Virus record (IMG/VR): IMGVR_UViG_3300027971_000180 | Location: 1 to 27,608 of that record | Strand: one strand, 5' to 3' | Origin: a virus | Length of the DNA: 27,608 bases | Shown here: piece after piece, positions 16,694 to 24,714 of the stretch | How positions within the stretch are numbered: the stretch's first letter is position 1 | How the letters are laid out: each line of letters opens with the position of its first letter | Notes under the pieces: generated by a model | The model's input: only the letters and a program-made list of their open reading frames with translations | What the model was told of the DNA's origin: nothing | The model's database searches: none | Made by a program: the position numbers and the translations under genes

Positions 16694-18162
16694 ACTAACA
16701 CCGCCCTTAATCTATTTTTTACTTGGGTTTCAGCAATTTCCCTGATTGACTTAGCTATTAACAATTTAGGGTTTCTAGTTTTTGGACTTTCTTGACGTCC
16801 ACCATCACTAAATGTAGCATAAGGATTACGCATATAAGTATAAAACGCAGTAATCATACCTTCACGACTTTGCGTTAATCTTTCTAGTTTGACACTTTCG
16901 GCAAATCTGCCAGTACGCAAGTTTAAAATATCACGGCGACTACCAGTGCCCATGTTTTCTTTAATAGTTTTTGTTAGTAGGCTATTAATTAAAGTTTGCA
17001 GAGATATTAAACTTAGTTCTGGTTGTTCTTCAATAGCCTGTACCGTTGTAGGTACTTTTATTGATTTTTTAAGATCACCACTTAGTGCCTTTAACTGTGC
17101 AATCTTACTAGCATTTTTATTATCTTTAGATACTTTTGTAGATTTTTTAGCTACCAGTGTGGGTTTTCCTACATAAGTTTCTTTTTTACTAGTGCCGCTT
17201 TTAATATGATCTGCTATATTATTAGCCAGCATTTGAGTAAATCTAGGAGAGCCTTCAGTATTTAGTAGTGCTACGCCAAGTTCTGGTGAATTAACCAAAA
17301 TCTTTTTAGCATCTTCAGTTGTTAGTGTAAATACTTTACTAAGTTCATTTAAAATACCCGCACTAAGACTTCCAGCTGTTTGATTTTCAGTACTAAACTG
17401 AAACTCTACTAAATATTTACCATAACTATCTTTTACATAACTAGCATAAATGGTTTGATCTATACTTTTTAGGTTACTAGTATCAATATCGTCTTGTTCT
17501 AATTTACTGATATAACTATCAAGCACAGTTACAAGTGCAGATTTTTGTTGATCTTGTAAGCCTTCTAGCTTTTTAAGATCATCACGAAACTTTTTTACTA
17601 AATTGGTGGCAACGCTAATAACGTGGCCTTTATTTACAAAATAACCAAAACTTCCGCGACGCTTAGCTTCTTTTTCAGCTTTGGTAATAGCAGCCTGCTT
17701 TTCAGAACCTTTTGCATATTTAGTATTATTAATAACTGCCATTTGCGAGTCTAAGTATTCTTTTTCAGTAGCGGCGTAAACCTGCAATACTTTAGGATCG
17801 TTATCAAATACTGGTGCTACTAACTCACTAATACCTTCCCAACTTATTGACTCAATAAAAATAGCATTTTTACCACTTACTTTAATTGCTTTGCCACTTT
17901 CCTTTGCCGGAGATAAACTAGTACTTTCAACTAAATTATTAATAATGCGTTTTGCACGATCATCGGGCATTTTTTGACCAGTTATACGCTCATACATACT
18001 TTGAAGTGTATCTGTGGTCATGTAAAAACTAGTCTTACTTGCAACCTGTTCTTTTTTCCGCAAACTTTTAGCACTATTAGTAATAATATTATCGTTTAAC
18101 TTTTTAAGCCAAGTCTCGTAGATTTTACTTTGAATAGCAGAAGTAAAATTTTGAATACTCAT
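16690..18162 (-). CDS. Putative neck/tail-completion structural protein
   Basis: A 490-residue, Lys-rich, largely helical protein between the head-tail connector and the tail terminator. The C-terminal 80 residues ('LRTGRFAESVKLERLTQSRE', 'YTYMRNPYATFSDGGRQESP', 'LLIAKSIREIAE') resemble the strand-and-helix core of HK97 gp10/lambda Z type adaptors. The first about 380 residues are an unusual extension with coiled-coil-like stretches (for example around 'KKFRDDLKKLEGLQDQQKSA'). Known gp10 proteins are about 110-150 residues, so this is three to four times longer. It is tied to both neighbours by ATGA overlaps. A role in the neck is likely; I do not recognise the N-terminal part. Confidence 0.55.
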   Translation of the reverse strand: MSIQNFTSAIQSKIYETWLKKLNDNIITNSAKSLRKKEQVASKTSFYMTTDTLQSMYERITGQKMPDDRAKRIINNLVESTSLSPAKESGKAIKVSGKNAIFIESISWEGISELVAPVFDNDPKVLQVYAATEKEYLDSQMAVINNTKYAKGSEKQAAITKAEKEAKRRGSFGYFVNKGHVISVATNLVKKFRDDLKKLEGLQDQQKSALVTVLDSYISKLEQDDIDTSNLKSIDQTIYASYVKDSYGKYLVEFQFSTENQTAGSLSAGILNELSKVFTLTTEDAKKILVNSPELGVALLNTEGSPRFTQMLANNIADHIKSGTSKKETYVGKPTLVAKKSTKVSKDNKNASKIAQLKALSGDLKKSIKVPTTVQAIEEQPELSLISLQTLINSLLTKTIKENMGTGSRRDILNLRTGRFAESVKLERLTQSREGMITAFYTYMRNPYATFSDGGRQESPKTRNPKLLIAKSIREIAETQVKNRLRAVLV

Positions 18163-18755
18163 GTGTAATCCGACCTGTACATATCTAACACGCGTCGAAT
18201 ATGTGCCGGCAAGCCTGTAGTTGAAATATATTCAATCTGTACGCTATTAGTTCCTGGCGCTTTGGTGCTATGTACACTCATATCATTTTTACGATAGTAA
18301 GTTACCATGTCCATAATAGCTAGTGCAACGTCTGCAGGTACATCATCATATCCTGCGCGATAAGTTACCTTGTAACCTTTGATTACTTCAGGAAATCCAC
18401 GATTAACTGTAATTAGACTATTAACTGCATTAGTATTTAAACTTCGTACTTCATTGCCATCTAAAATCCAGTCTTTGTACTGTACAAGATTAGTGTAGTT
18501 TTGACCAAAGTCTATGCTATAGCCAACACTAGCAACACTAATAACAGGATTTTCGGCTAGTAAAAATTTACTTACACCACCGTTAAAATACTCGACTTTG
18601 TCACTATCAACATAGTCTACAAAAGTCCTGCCACAATAGTTTTTAACAAACTGGCTTACGCGAGGAATAAGTGCAGTAACTTCTGCATCATAGTTGTTAC
18701 TCTTGATTCCGGCATAAGTTTTATATTCTACTAGGGTAATTAAATTTAATGCCAT
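18159..18755 (-). CDS. Head-tail connector (HK97 gp6-like)
   Basis: A 198-residue protein just after the capsid gene. It has the gp6-like layout: an N-terminal 'NLITLVEYKTYAGI', the helix 'DAEVTALIPRVSQFVKNYCG' and the C-terminal 'YDDVPADVALAIMDMVTYYR', the last being the common P-x-D-V-x-x-A-I helix of this family. In the family it forms a ring under the portal that takes the next neck protein. GAGG lies eight bases before the ATG; the stop overlaps the following start (ATGA). It is the first gene after the post-capsid hairpins. Confidence 0.75.
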   Translation of the reverse strand: MALNLITLVEYKTYAGIKSNNYDAEVTALIPRVSQFVKNYCGRTFVDYVDSDKVEYFNGGVSKFLLAENPVISVASVGYSIDFGQNYTNLVQYKDWILDGNEVRSLNTNAVNSLITVNRGFPEVIKGYKVTYRAGYDDVPADVALAIMDMVTYYRKNDMSVHSTKAPGTNSVQIEYISTTGLPAHIRRVLDMYRSDYT

Positions 18756-18768
18756 TGTATTCCTCTAT

Positions 18769-18808
18769 TGTCTTTTATATGGATTCCACAAAACCCATAT
18801 AAAAGACA
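18769..18808 (-). other. Long inverted repeat upstream of the head-tail connector gene
   Basis: A 14-bp perfect inverted repeat (TGTCTTTTATATGG at 18769-18782 and its complement at 18795-18808) with a 12-base loop. In the minus-strand RNA it comes directly after, and overlaps by four bases, the terminator-like hairpin at 18805-18826. The two stems compete for GTCT/TGTC bases, so the full forms cannot both be complete. Its 3' arm ends just before the ribosome binding site of the connector gene. Confidence 0.65.
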
Positions 18809-18826
18809 GGGCCTTTCAGCCCTGTC
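18805..18826 (-). terminator. Probable terminator/attenuator after the capsid gene
   Basis: On the minus strand an 8-bp GC-rich stem GACAGGGC/GCCCTGTC with a 6-base loop is followed by TTTTAT, 17 bases after the capsid stop. The U-tract is short, so partial termination is likely. This would give more capsid than connector mRNA. Confidence 0.6.
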
Positions 18827-18842
18827 AGTACTAATCTAAAGA

Positions 18843-20195
18843 TTAGGCGGAGTAAATTAGACGAGTTACACCTGCACCGTAGTTGCTTGTAACCTGTACA
18901 AAACCTGTACGTAGGCTAGCAACCATAACGCGACGCTGTGTCTCAACCAATTCTTGTGTGTCGATACGTAAACCACGCTGGTTACCAACAACGAAGTTGC
19001 CAGGAGCAACGCAAATTGCACCAACGTTAGCAAATGTAGTACCGGCTGTTGCGCTAGGATCACCGAGCTCGCCAGAAACTAGTACTGGTGAGTTACCGAT
19101 CTGACCAATTTGGCCAGTAAGTAGTGTAGCTTGTGGACCAACTTGGTTCATTGTCTGGAAAACTGTGTCTTCAAGTAGGTTGTAGTAAACGCTGCTGTTA
19201 ACAATGTAAACTACATCTGCTGGATCTAGACCCCAAACACCTAACTGCTTACGCATATTACGTAAGTTAGCAACTGTAACAGCTGTTGTAGTATTAGTAA
19301 TACCAGTTTGTGTTGAACTACCAGCTGCACTAGCTAGACCCTTAATAGGATCGCCTGTAGTATCAGCACCGCGAAGTAGAGCCTTGTCAACTGCACGAGC
19401 AATACGACGAATCATACCATCACGAATTACAGGCATAATAGCGATAAGACTATCTTCCTCTTCTTCGTAAGCTGTGTACTCGTTGGTAGCAACTTTGTAT
19501 GCGCTGAGTGTGACCTCTTTGAGCGCATGTGTGGCATTATTACCAGCACTTGTTGAGCTACCAAATGAAGAGTTGTCAATCCACTGAGCAGTACCTGCTT
19601 CTGGATTAACGGGGATCTTCATTACGTTGGTTTGCATAGCGATCTGACGGAATAGTGGTGCGACGACTAGGCGACGACGAACCTCAGCTTCCATGTTTAG
19701 GCTAACTTCAAGTTCCCAAGTAGCGCTTGGTACATGCGCGCCGTACTTTTGAACCATTTCACGACCAAACTTGGTGTCTTCAACACTTTTGTTAGCCATG
19801 CGAGCAAGTAGAACAGCCTTTTCTTTGTCAGCATAGCTCATTGTGGCTGATGTACCATCAGCAGCAAATTGCATACGTGATTTTTGAACGGCCTCGAGTT
19901 CAGCAGCTTTTTCTGCTAGTGTGGCTTGTAGACCAGCAATAGCAGACTTGTGTGATTGCTCTTGTTCAGCAACACGCTTTTCTACTTCGGCTAGTAGGCG
20001 CTCAGCACCTGTGTCAACTGTTTGCACTTGTGCAACAGCAGCTTTGATTTTAGCATCAAGATCAGCCTGTGCACGCTCTTGTGCTACTTTTTCTTGAGTA
20101 GCTTGAGCATGTTGCTCAGCAATAGCTTTTGCTGTTTCAACAGCGGCTTGCTTAGCTGTGTCAGCTAGCAATTTTTCCAAATCTTTAGGATCCAT
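18843..20195 (-). CDS. Major capsid protein from an internal in-frame start
   Basis: ATG 20195-20193 (Met199 of the fusion, MDPKDLEKLLAD) has AGGA seven bases upstream, a normal ribosome binding distance, and would give a 450-residue delta-plus-capsid protein. HK97 gp5 is 385 residues with a delta domain of about 100, so this size and layout fit. Protease cleavage would be expected near the end of the coiled coil (around residues 305-320 of the fusion). The inference is strong but the relative use of the two starts cannot be read from sequence. Confidence 0.65.
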   Translation of the reverse strand: MDPKDLEKLLADTAKQAAVETAKAIAEQHAQATQEKVAQERAQADLDAKIKAAVAQVQTVDTGAERLLAEVEKRVAEQEQSHKSAIAGLQATLAEKAAELEAVQKSRMQFAADGTSATMSYADKEKAVLLARMANKSVEDTKFGREMVQKYGAHVPSATWELEVSLNMEAEVRRRLVVAPLFRQIAMQTNVMKIPVNPEAGTAQWIDNSSFGSSTSAGNNATHALKEVTLSAYKVATNEYTAYEEEEDSLIAIMPVIRDGMIRRIARAVDKALLRGADTTGDPIKGLASAAGSSTQTGITNTTTAVTVANLRNMRKQLGVWGLDPADVVYIVNSSVYYNLLEDTVFQTMNQVGPQATLLTGQIGQIGNSPVLVSGELGDPSATAGTTFANVGAICVAPGNFVVGNQRGLRIDTQELVETQRRVMVASLRTGFVQVTSNYGAGVTRLIYSA

Positions 20196-20789
20196 GTTCC
20201 ATTCCTTTGTAGTGTCGCTATTTGCTTCCACGGGGGACTCTAGCCCTTTAGCTGATTCCAACTTGGGCGCAAATTGCAGTTTGAAAAATTTAACTTCTTC
20301 GTCGGTTTCAAACGACTTAGACAAACTAAATAATGTGTTTTGATTAGCAGGTACGGACACTACTGAAATTTCATGTAGCTCCAGTTCTTTTACAACAAAC
20401 AGCTCGTTGGCTGCATTATATTCCGCATCACTGATACGAAAACCAATACTAAACGCAGTAAGTACTCCGTCTTTGATAAGATTAAATACTTCGCCTGCTG
20501 CTGCAGAAATCCGTGCTTTAATCCACAAACCTTTACTGTCGATTCTATGATCTACCATTCTACCAATAGGCTCACTATGATCGTGGTATGCTAAAATTAC
20601 TGGATTTTTCAAGTAATTTTGTACACCGCTTTTCCATACTGTGCTAGGTACAATATCACCCTGACGATCAGTATCTACGGTACTTGCGTAACCTTCGATC
20701 ATGATCGAGTCAATGCTGATATCTTTGGTAGGTAGAACACTTTTAGTAAATGTACTGGTTAAGGTAATTACCTTGTTTTTATCTACCAT
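18843..20789 (-). CDS. Prohead protease fused to HK97-fold major capsid protein
   Basis: A 648-residue frame. Residues about 25-160 are an S78-type prohead serine protease: 'GYASTVDTDRQGDIV', His69 in ILAYHDHSEPIG, Ser114 in TAFSIGF and Glu140 in HEISVVSVPAN are the probable catalytic residues. Residues about 199-305 are an Ala/Glu/Gln-rich coiled coil, equivalent to the HK97 delta (scaffold) domain. The rest is an HK97-fold capsid ('SATWELEVSL', 'YTAYEEEEDSLIAI', 'MIRRIARAVDKALLRGADTT'). In HK97 protease and capsid are separate genes; here no stop divides them. Met199 has its own ribosome binding site, so the full-length fusion is probably the minor product. GGGAG lies before ATG 20789. The protease would mature the shell by cutting off the delta domain. 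Confidence 0.88.
   Translation of the reverse strand: MVDKNKVITLTSTFTKSVLPTKDISIDSIMIEGYASTVDTDRQGDIVPSTVWKSGVQNYLKNPVILAYHDHSEPIGRMVDHRIDSKGLWIKARISAAAGEVFNLIKDGVLTAFSIGFRISDAEYNAANELFVVKELELHEISVVSVPANQNTLFSLSKSFETDEEVKFFKLQFAPKLESAKGLESPVEANSDTTKEWNMDPKDLEKLLADTAKQAAVETAKAIAEQHAQATQEKVAQERAQADLDAKIKAAVAQVQTVDTGAERLLAEVEKRVAEQEQSHKSAIAGLQATLAEKAAELEAVQKSRMQFAADGTSATMSYADKEKAVLLARMANKSVEDTKFGREMVQKYGAHVPSATWELEVSLNMEAEVRRRLVVAPLFRQIAMQTNVMKIPVNPEAGTAQWIDNSSFGSSTSAGNNATHALKEVTLSAYKVATNEYTAYEEEEDSLIAIMPVIRDGMIRRIARAVDKALLRGADTTGDPIKGLASAAGSSTQTGITNTTTAVTVANLRNMRKQLGVWGLDPADVVYIVNSSVYYNLLEDTVFQTMNQVGPQATLLTGQIGQIGNSPVLVSGELGDPSATAGTTFANVGAICVAPGNFVVGNQRGLRIDTQELVETQRRVMVASLRTGFVQVTSNYGAGVTRLIYSA
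20202..20208 (-). promoter_or_regulatory. Internal ribosome binding site for the capsid protein
   Basis: AAAGGAA inside the protease/capsid frame, with AGGA seven bases before ATG 20195. It marks the junction of protease and scaffold/capsid domains, exactly where a separate capsid gene would start. Confidence 0.6.
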
Positions 20790-20801
20790 ATGTTCTCCCT
20801 G

Positions 20802-21980
20802 TTATTCTGTAGGGGCGGTGGTGGGACGACCACCTTGTGCTGGATTTACAGCACTGCCAGCAATATTAGCAGGAACACGTAGGTCGTCGTATCCTGGCAT
20901 TTTTTCATATCGCAGCTCTACCCGCGCTTCGTTTGGTGTAATAATACCGCCATTTACGAGTGTTTGATGATAGGTTGCAATATCTTTTAGTTCCGGTTGT
21001 AGGGCACTTACATTAGTAGTAATTGCATCCACATCGTATCCATAATAACGTTCTAGTGCGCTAACAAATTTTCTAATAACCGGCATAACTGTTTCTAAGT
21101 AGAACAGCCGCAAGTTAGGTGAAATGTTAGCGTTATTACCGCCGTTTAGGAGAATAGGTGGTACACCAATTACTTGTAGTAATATATCGTTGTGAGTTTT
21201 AATTGCTTGATCAAAGTCTAAGTCTTTGTAACTGTTGTTACTAATACTATGTGGTTTTAAACCGCTGTCTAAAATAACTGGTCGTTTACCACCAGTTTTA
21301 TTACTGTATCGCTGTAACCAATACTGAACGGTTTTTTCTTTAGCAACTTGTGATAGTGTATTGTCGCTGGTTAACACAAAACCAAAAGTAGCACCGTTTT
21401 CAAAAAACTGTGTTTGAAACTGGTACATTGAATTCAGCAAGTCAATACTATGTTGTGCCGACTCTAAGCGACTAGCGCCACGATAAATACTCACAGAACT
21501 CAAGTCGCGAAAGTGAAATACGTCTTTTTCTTCAAACTCGATATAACCGCTGTAGCGGTAACCACGAATAAAGGTTTTGGTGTCAGTTAAGATTTCTGTG
21601 TACTGTGCTGGCAAGTGATACATAAATACACCATCAAAGTGTATAAACACGTTGCCTTCTAGTAACAAGTCAGTAAAAATAGCTTGACGAAATTCTTGTA
21701 TGCTTTGGTAGGGGTTAGGCCTAAAGTTAAGCAAGTTAACTAACTGCTTTTGCCTGATACCACTAACAACGCCTTCATTTAACTTATCTTTTACATCGTA
21801 GTCTAAGGAGCTTGCTGCTGACACTACCATGTTTACACCGCGATTTACAACTTCTAAGTTTTTAAATGCGTGTTGAAAAGTAAGTTTACTAGTCGAGGGG
21901 ATGTGTGTGCCCTCGCCTTGTGCAATTCTTTCTTGTGCGGGATTCAGCTTTTCACGAATCCAGTCTGTAAAACGACCCAT
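20802..21980 (-). CDS. Portal protein, HK97 family
   Basis: A 392-residue portal protein that forms the dodecameric DNA entry ring at one capsid vertex. Family features include 'EVVNRGVNMVVSAASSLDYDV' near the N terminus, 'LLNFRPNPYQSIQEFR', 'LLLEGNVFIH', 'VFHFRDLSS', 'FENGATFGFVL' and 'IGVPPILLNGG'. The C-terminal tail is Pro/Thr/Gly-rich. The frame can be extended five codons to a TTG at 21995, but ATG 21980 has AGGA six bases upstream and clears the HNH stop, so I chose the ATG. It lies upstream of the protease/capsid gene, the usual HK97 order. Confidence 0.9.
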   Translation of the reverse strand: MGRFTDWIREKLNPAQERIAQGEGTHIPSTSKLTFQHAFKNLEVVNRGVNMVVSAASSLDYDVKDKLNEGVVSGIRQKQLVNLLNFRPNPYQSIQEFRQAIFTDLLLEGNVFIHFDGVFMYHLPAQYTEILTDTKTFIRGYRYSGYIEFEEKDVFHFRDLSSVSIYRGASRLESAQHSIDLLNSMYQFQTQFFENGATFGFVLTSDNTLSQVAKEKTVQYWLQRYSNKTGGKRPVILDSGLKPHSISNNSYKDLDFDQAIKTHNDILLQVIGVPPILLNGGNNANISPNLRLFYLETVMPVIRKFVSALERYYGYDVDAITTNVSALQPELKDIATYHQTLVNGGIITPNEARVELRYEKMPGYDDLRVPANIAGSAVNPAQGGRPTTAPTE

Positions 21981-21988
21981 GTTTTTTC

Positions 21989-22420
21989 CTAACAAAATTC
22001 GCTAAAGAAGCTACCATAGCTTTGCTTAGGAACCGCAGGACCACCGCCAGCAACTTTGTCACGCTGAATATTAATCCAACGCGCTTGTTTGGGTTCGCTG
22101 CCAGGCTGAGGAGTTTTACCGTACACACCATGAAGCGCTACATGATGAGGATTACATAGGGTGTAAACCTGTTCATATAACTCACTATGATGCTCACTAA
22201 TAAACTCATCCCTAACAGCTAAGATTCCCTCATCAGTTGAAATATCATATGCCTTGCGACGAGCCCAGTTTTCTAGCAACAGGGTAACGCTATGCAAGTG
22301 ATGTAATTCCAAGTCCTGACTTGTGTTGCAAATATAGCAATGATCTTGCTTTTCATAAGCCGACTTGGCTTTATCTCTAACGTGTTTAACGGGTATACGC
22401 TTGTTTGTATTCTTTGCCAT
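21989..22420 (-). CDS. HNH endonuclease
   Basis: A 143-residue protein with an HNH beta-beta-alpha metal site: Cys28-x-x-Cys31, LELHHLHS (His40-His41), and LCNPHHVALH (Cys89, Asn90, His92, His93, His97). The two cysteine groups suggest a structural zinc. Many HK97-like cos phages encode an HNH protein beside the terminase and portal, and in HK97 it works with terminase in cutting the genome ends; this position fits such a role. A free-standing homing nuclease is a less likely alternative. The ATG directly follows the Dps stop (TAA ATG) with no gap. Confidence 0.75.
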   Translation of the reverse strand: MAKNTNKRIPVKHVRDKAKSAYEKQDHCYICNTSQDLELHHLHSVTLLLENWARRKAYDISTDEGILAVRDEFISEHHSELYEQVYTLCNPHHVALHGVYGKTPQPGSEPKQARWINIQRDKVAGGGPAVPKQSYGSFFSEFC

Positions 22421-22861
22421 TTACTTAAGTGAACTACGAAGCATCCACGAATGCTTTTTGTGTGCATCTTGACGATCTGCTAAAAAGTTCGATAAGCCAT
22501 GATCGCCAAAAGTTTCTGCTATTGCAAACAACTGCTGAAACTTCATTGCCATCATGTCTGAATCTAGGAGTAGCTCTTGTAGCAGACCTTTCCAGTCGCC
22601 TGGAGCATTTTCATCTTGAATATAGGTTAACTGTGAAAACTGTGACAAGCTAGCAGGTGTAACAATTTGTAGCGCACGCAGCTCTTCAGCATAGATATCA
22701 ATGGACTCTAAAACTTCATTATAAATACGCTCTAACATTAAGTGTAGTTGGTAAAAAGGTTCGCCTTCTACATTCCAGTGAAAGTTTGCTGCTTTTAAGT
22801 AAAAGCTAAACTCACTGGCAAAAACACGTTGCAGCTCTAGGTAGTACTCTGACTTTTCCAT
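22421..22861 (-). CDS. Dps-type ferritin-like protein
   Basis: A 146-residue four-helix protein of the Dps family, which form 12-subunit shells that oxidise and store iron with peroxide and can shield DNA. The Dps signature is plain: 'AANFHWNVEGEPFYQLHLML' followed by 'IDIYAEELRAL'. His28, His40, Asp55 and Glu59 have the spacing (12, 15, 4) of the intersubunit ferroxidase site of Listeria Dps (His31, His43, Asp58, Glu62), so the site looks functional. It is shorter than most Dps and lacks a Lys-rich N-terminal tail; the C terminus has KK, R and K. No good ribosome binding site precedes the ATG; the leader is A-rich. It has its own promoter and heads the HNH/portal/capsid group, implying late expression and possible packaging-linked use. 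Confidence 0.85.
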   Translation of the reverse strand: MEKSEYYLELQRVFASEFSFYLKAANFHWNVEGEPFYQLHLMLERIYNEVLESIDIYAEELRALQIVTPASLSQFSQLTYIQDENAPGDWKGLLQELLLDSDMMAMKFQQLFAIAETFGDHGLSNFLADRQDAHKKHSWMLRSSLK

Positions 22862-22896
22862 TTTTAGGGACTCAGTAATTTTTTTATAATACAGCC

Positions 22897-22925
22897 ATTG
22901 TACACCTAAAGCACCAACAAGTCAA
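22897..22925 (-). promoter_or_regulatory. Sigma-70 promoter for dps and the head genes
   Basis: TTGACT (22925-22920) and TACAAT (22902-22897) on the minus strand with a 17-base spacer. Start of transcription expected near 22890, giving a leader of about 30 bases. It lies in the only sizeable gap (81 bases) between terminase and Dps genes. Confidence 0.75.
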
Positions 22926-22940
22926 CATAAAATTTTTATG
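22926..22940. promoter_or_regulatory. AT palindrome abutting the -35 of the dps promoter
   Basis: CATAAAA-A-TTTTATG, a 7-bp inverted repeat with a one-base centre, immediately upstream of the -35 hexamer. It may be an A/T-rich UP element or an operator. It is too AT-rich and lacks a GC stem for a convincing terminator of the terminase mRNA. Confidence 0.4.
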
Positions 22941-22942
22941 AC

Positions 22943-24232
22943 CTAGATAGTGTATGTGTACAGTGCATAACGAATAGCATCGGCCATGTGTGAGTACTTA
23001 TCATGTACAGGGCGCTCGCGCTGTAAATTTTCACGACTATCCCAACGATACTGGTCCATTACGTCTAAGACGTGCTGACAATGTGGTGATATTTTTAACC
23101 TGCCGGTTTCTACTAAGGTCTGTACGTAGGCAATACCTGGTAACACGTCTTTTTTAGCCTTAGTGGTAGAGATGTTGTAAGTGTAAGCAAGATCGCCAGC
23201 AAACTGTGCTGCTGCCGAATCTATAAATACTACTTCCACCTGCCAGCGATCCAAGTACTCACGAAATGCTAGGGCATGCTTGTCTGTGGTAGCCTCGCTT
23301 TTTAAGTACTCGTCTACAATGTGGAAACTGTCACTATGAGGATTATAGCTGATAACCACAAAAGCAGTAGCGTCGCGATAGCCTGGATCGCAACCAGCAA
23401 TGTATTCGCAACCGTCTTGGTGTGTATATTCTGCAACGCCAACCTCACGACTAAAGTTATAGATCTGACCCTCAAACACATTAAAGCTGGCTAAGTATTC
23501 TTGCTCAAATTCAGCCTTTGACATCGACCGGCGCGCTTCTTGCACGTCCGATTCAGCCATTCTAGAATTCTCAGTATAGTCTGCTTGCAGTGAACACCAT
23601 TCAGGATACTCATCGCTAAAACCACGTTGGTAAAACTTTGAAAACCAGTTTTGCTGACCGCGGGGGGTGGAGATAAAAATGGCTTTTGAATTAGGTCGGT
23701 CTAGTGTAGGGCGTAGTTGCACGTTAAATGCCGACTCACCATCATCGCCTAGTGCAGCCTCGTCAAATAGGATAATTTGGTAACTGCGTCCAACTGTTGA
23801 GTCTACTGTACTTAAGGAACCCATGCGGATTGTAGAACCGTTGCTCAACTCTACTACTTTGTCTTTTAGGTTATCACGTTCTACTTCTAGGTCAAAGTGA
23901 CGTATAAACTTACGTTGCAGTTCAAATGAGATGCTGGATAGGTTGTAGTTTGGCGAAATAATCAACACATTGCATTTAGGGACTAGTGAGACTAGCTGTG
24001 CAATAATATTAGCAATATAAGTTTTACCAAGTCGGCGGGCTAGTGCGGCGCATACAAACCGGTACTTGGGGTTATTGATTGCGTTGATTAGGGCAATTTG
24101 TGGGCGATTCATAGAATCCCAAGCACCTAATAACTTCAAGTAGTTTTCAATAGGTAGTTTAATAAAACGATCTTGTACAGGAAACTCTGTAATCTCATCA
24201 CGGTCTACATCATCACGCGAAATTTTAAGCAT
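22943..24232 (-). CDS. Terminase large subunit
   Basis: A 429-residue DNA packaging motor and nuclease. The ATPase half has a Walker A-like ALARRLGKT (residues 63-71) and Walker B IILFDEAA (153-160), with the coupling motif 'AIFISTPRG' near 184-192. The nuclease half has the acidic triad of the RNase H fold: Asp282 (GCDPGYRDATA), Asp338 (VVFIDSAAAQ) and Asp418 (HMADAIRYAL). Length is normal for the family. The start forms TAATG with the small subunit stop, with AGGAG about ten bases upstream. It docks on the portal and fills the head using ATP. Confidence 0.93.
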   Translation of the reverse strand: MLKISRDDVDRDEITEFPVQDRFIKLPIENYLKLLGAWDSMNRPQIALINAINNPKYRFVCAALARRLGKTYIANIIAQLVSLVPKCNVLIISPNYNLSSISFELQRKFIRHFDLEVERDNLKDKVVELSNGSTIRMGSLSTVDSTVGRSYQIILFDEAALGDDGESAFNVQLRPTLDRPNSKAIFISTPRGQQNWFSKFYQRGFSDEYPEWCSLQADYTENSRMAESDVQEARRSMSKAEFEQEYLASFNVFEGQIYNFSREVGVAEYTHQDGCEYIAGCDPGYRDATAFVVISYNPHSDSFHIVDEYLKSEATTDKHALAFREYLDRWQVEVVFIDSAAAQFAGDLAYTYNISTTKAKKDVLPGIAYVQTLVETGRLKISPHCQHVLDVMDQYRWDSRENLQRERPVHDKYSHMADAIRYALYTYTI

Positions 24233-24714
24233 TACAATTTGTCTCCTAGCAGCCGACTAATAAGTGCTCCGTACTTGGTACCGTCACCGCCTTCATTGAT
24301 TTGCACGTTTACTTGCGATTTAGGTCCTTGACGCTCTGACCGCAGCTTTTCTAGCTGAATTTCGCGGTCTAGTAGTTCCATGCTCATTTTATGTGATAGT
24401 GCTAAAAGTTCTGCAATGTCTTTATTCGAGCCAACATCTGCCTCCTCCATTTCCTTGAACTTGCGTTTTAGGACTGCATCCATTGCTGACCGCATTTTAA
24501 AACGGTTGTTAAAGCCTAGGTCAAAGAAAACTTGGTTGATATAAGACTTTACTTCTCTGCGGGCTAGGATGCCAGACACGCTTTCTACGGGCAGTCCTAA
24601 GTTGTCTGCGACCGCACGTGCGTCTTGGCATTGCAGGTAGCAATTAGCCACTTCCAGTGCCTCTGGAGAAATTTCCAGCACCTCCGCGGGTGCTGTGGTT
24701 GGGGTCAGGTTCAT
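24232..24714 (-). CDS. Terminase small subunit
   Basis: A 160-residue protein just upstream of the large terminase, its normal place. Residues about 18-60 form a helix-turn-helix ('ALEVANCYLQCQDARAVADN' then 'LGLPVESVSGILARREVKSY'), followed by a helical oligomerisation segment (about 70-128) and a Gly-rich tail ending 'YGALISRLLGDKL', which may contact the large subunit. It recognises the packaging site on phage DNA. The ATG overlaps the previous stop (ATGA) and only a weak AAGA lies ahead, so translation is probably coupled. Confidence 0.82.
   Translation of the reverse strand: MNLTPTTAPAEVLEISPEALEVANCYLQCQDARAVADNLGLPVESVSGILARREVKSYINQVFFDLGFNNRFKMRSAMDAVLKRKFKEMEEADVGSNKDIAELLALSHKMSMELLDREIQLEKLRSERQGPKSQVNVQINEGGDGTKYGALISRLLGDKL

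Noticed and set aside
20802-21995. Portal start at TTG 21995
   Set aside because: The TTG start would overlap the HNH stop with no fitting ribosome binding site; ATG 21980 has AGGA at a good distance.
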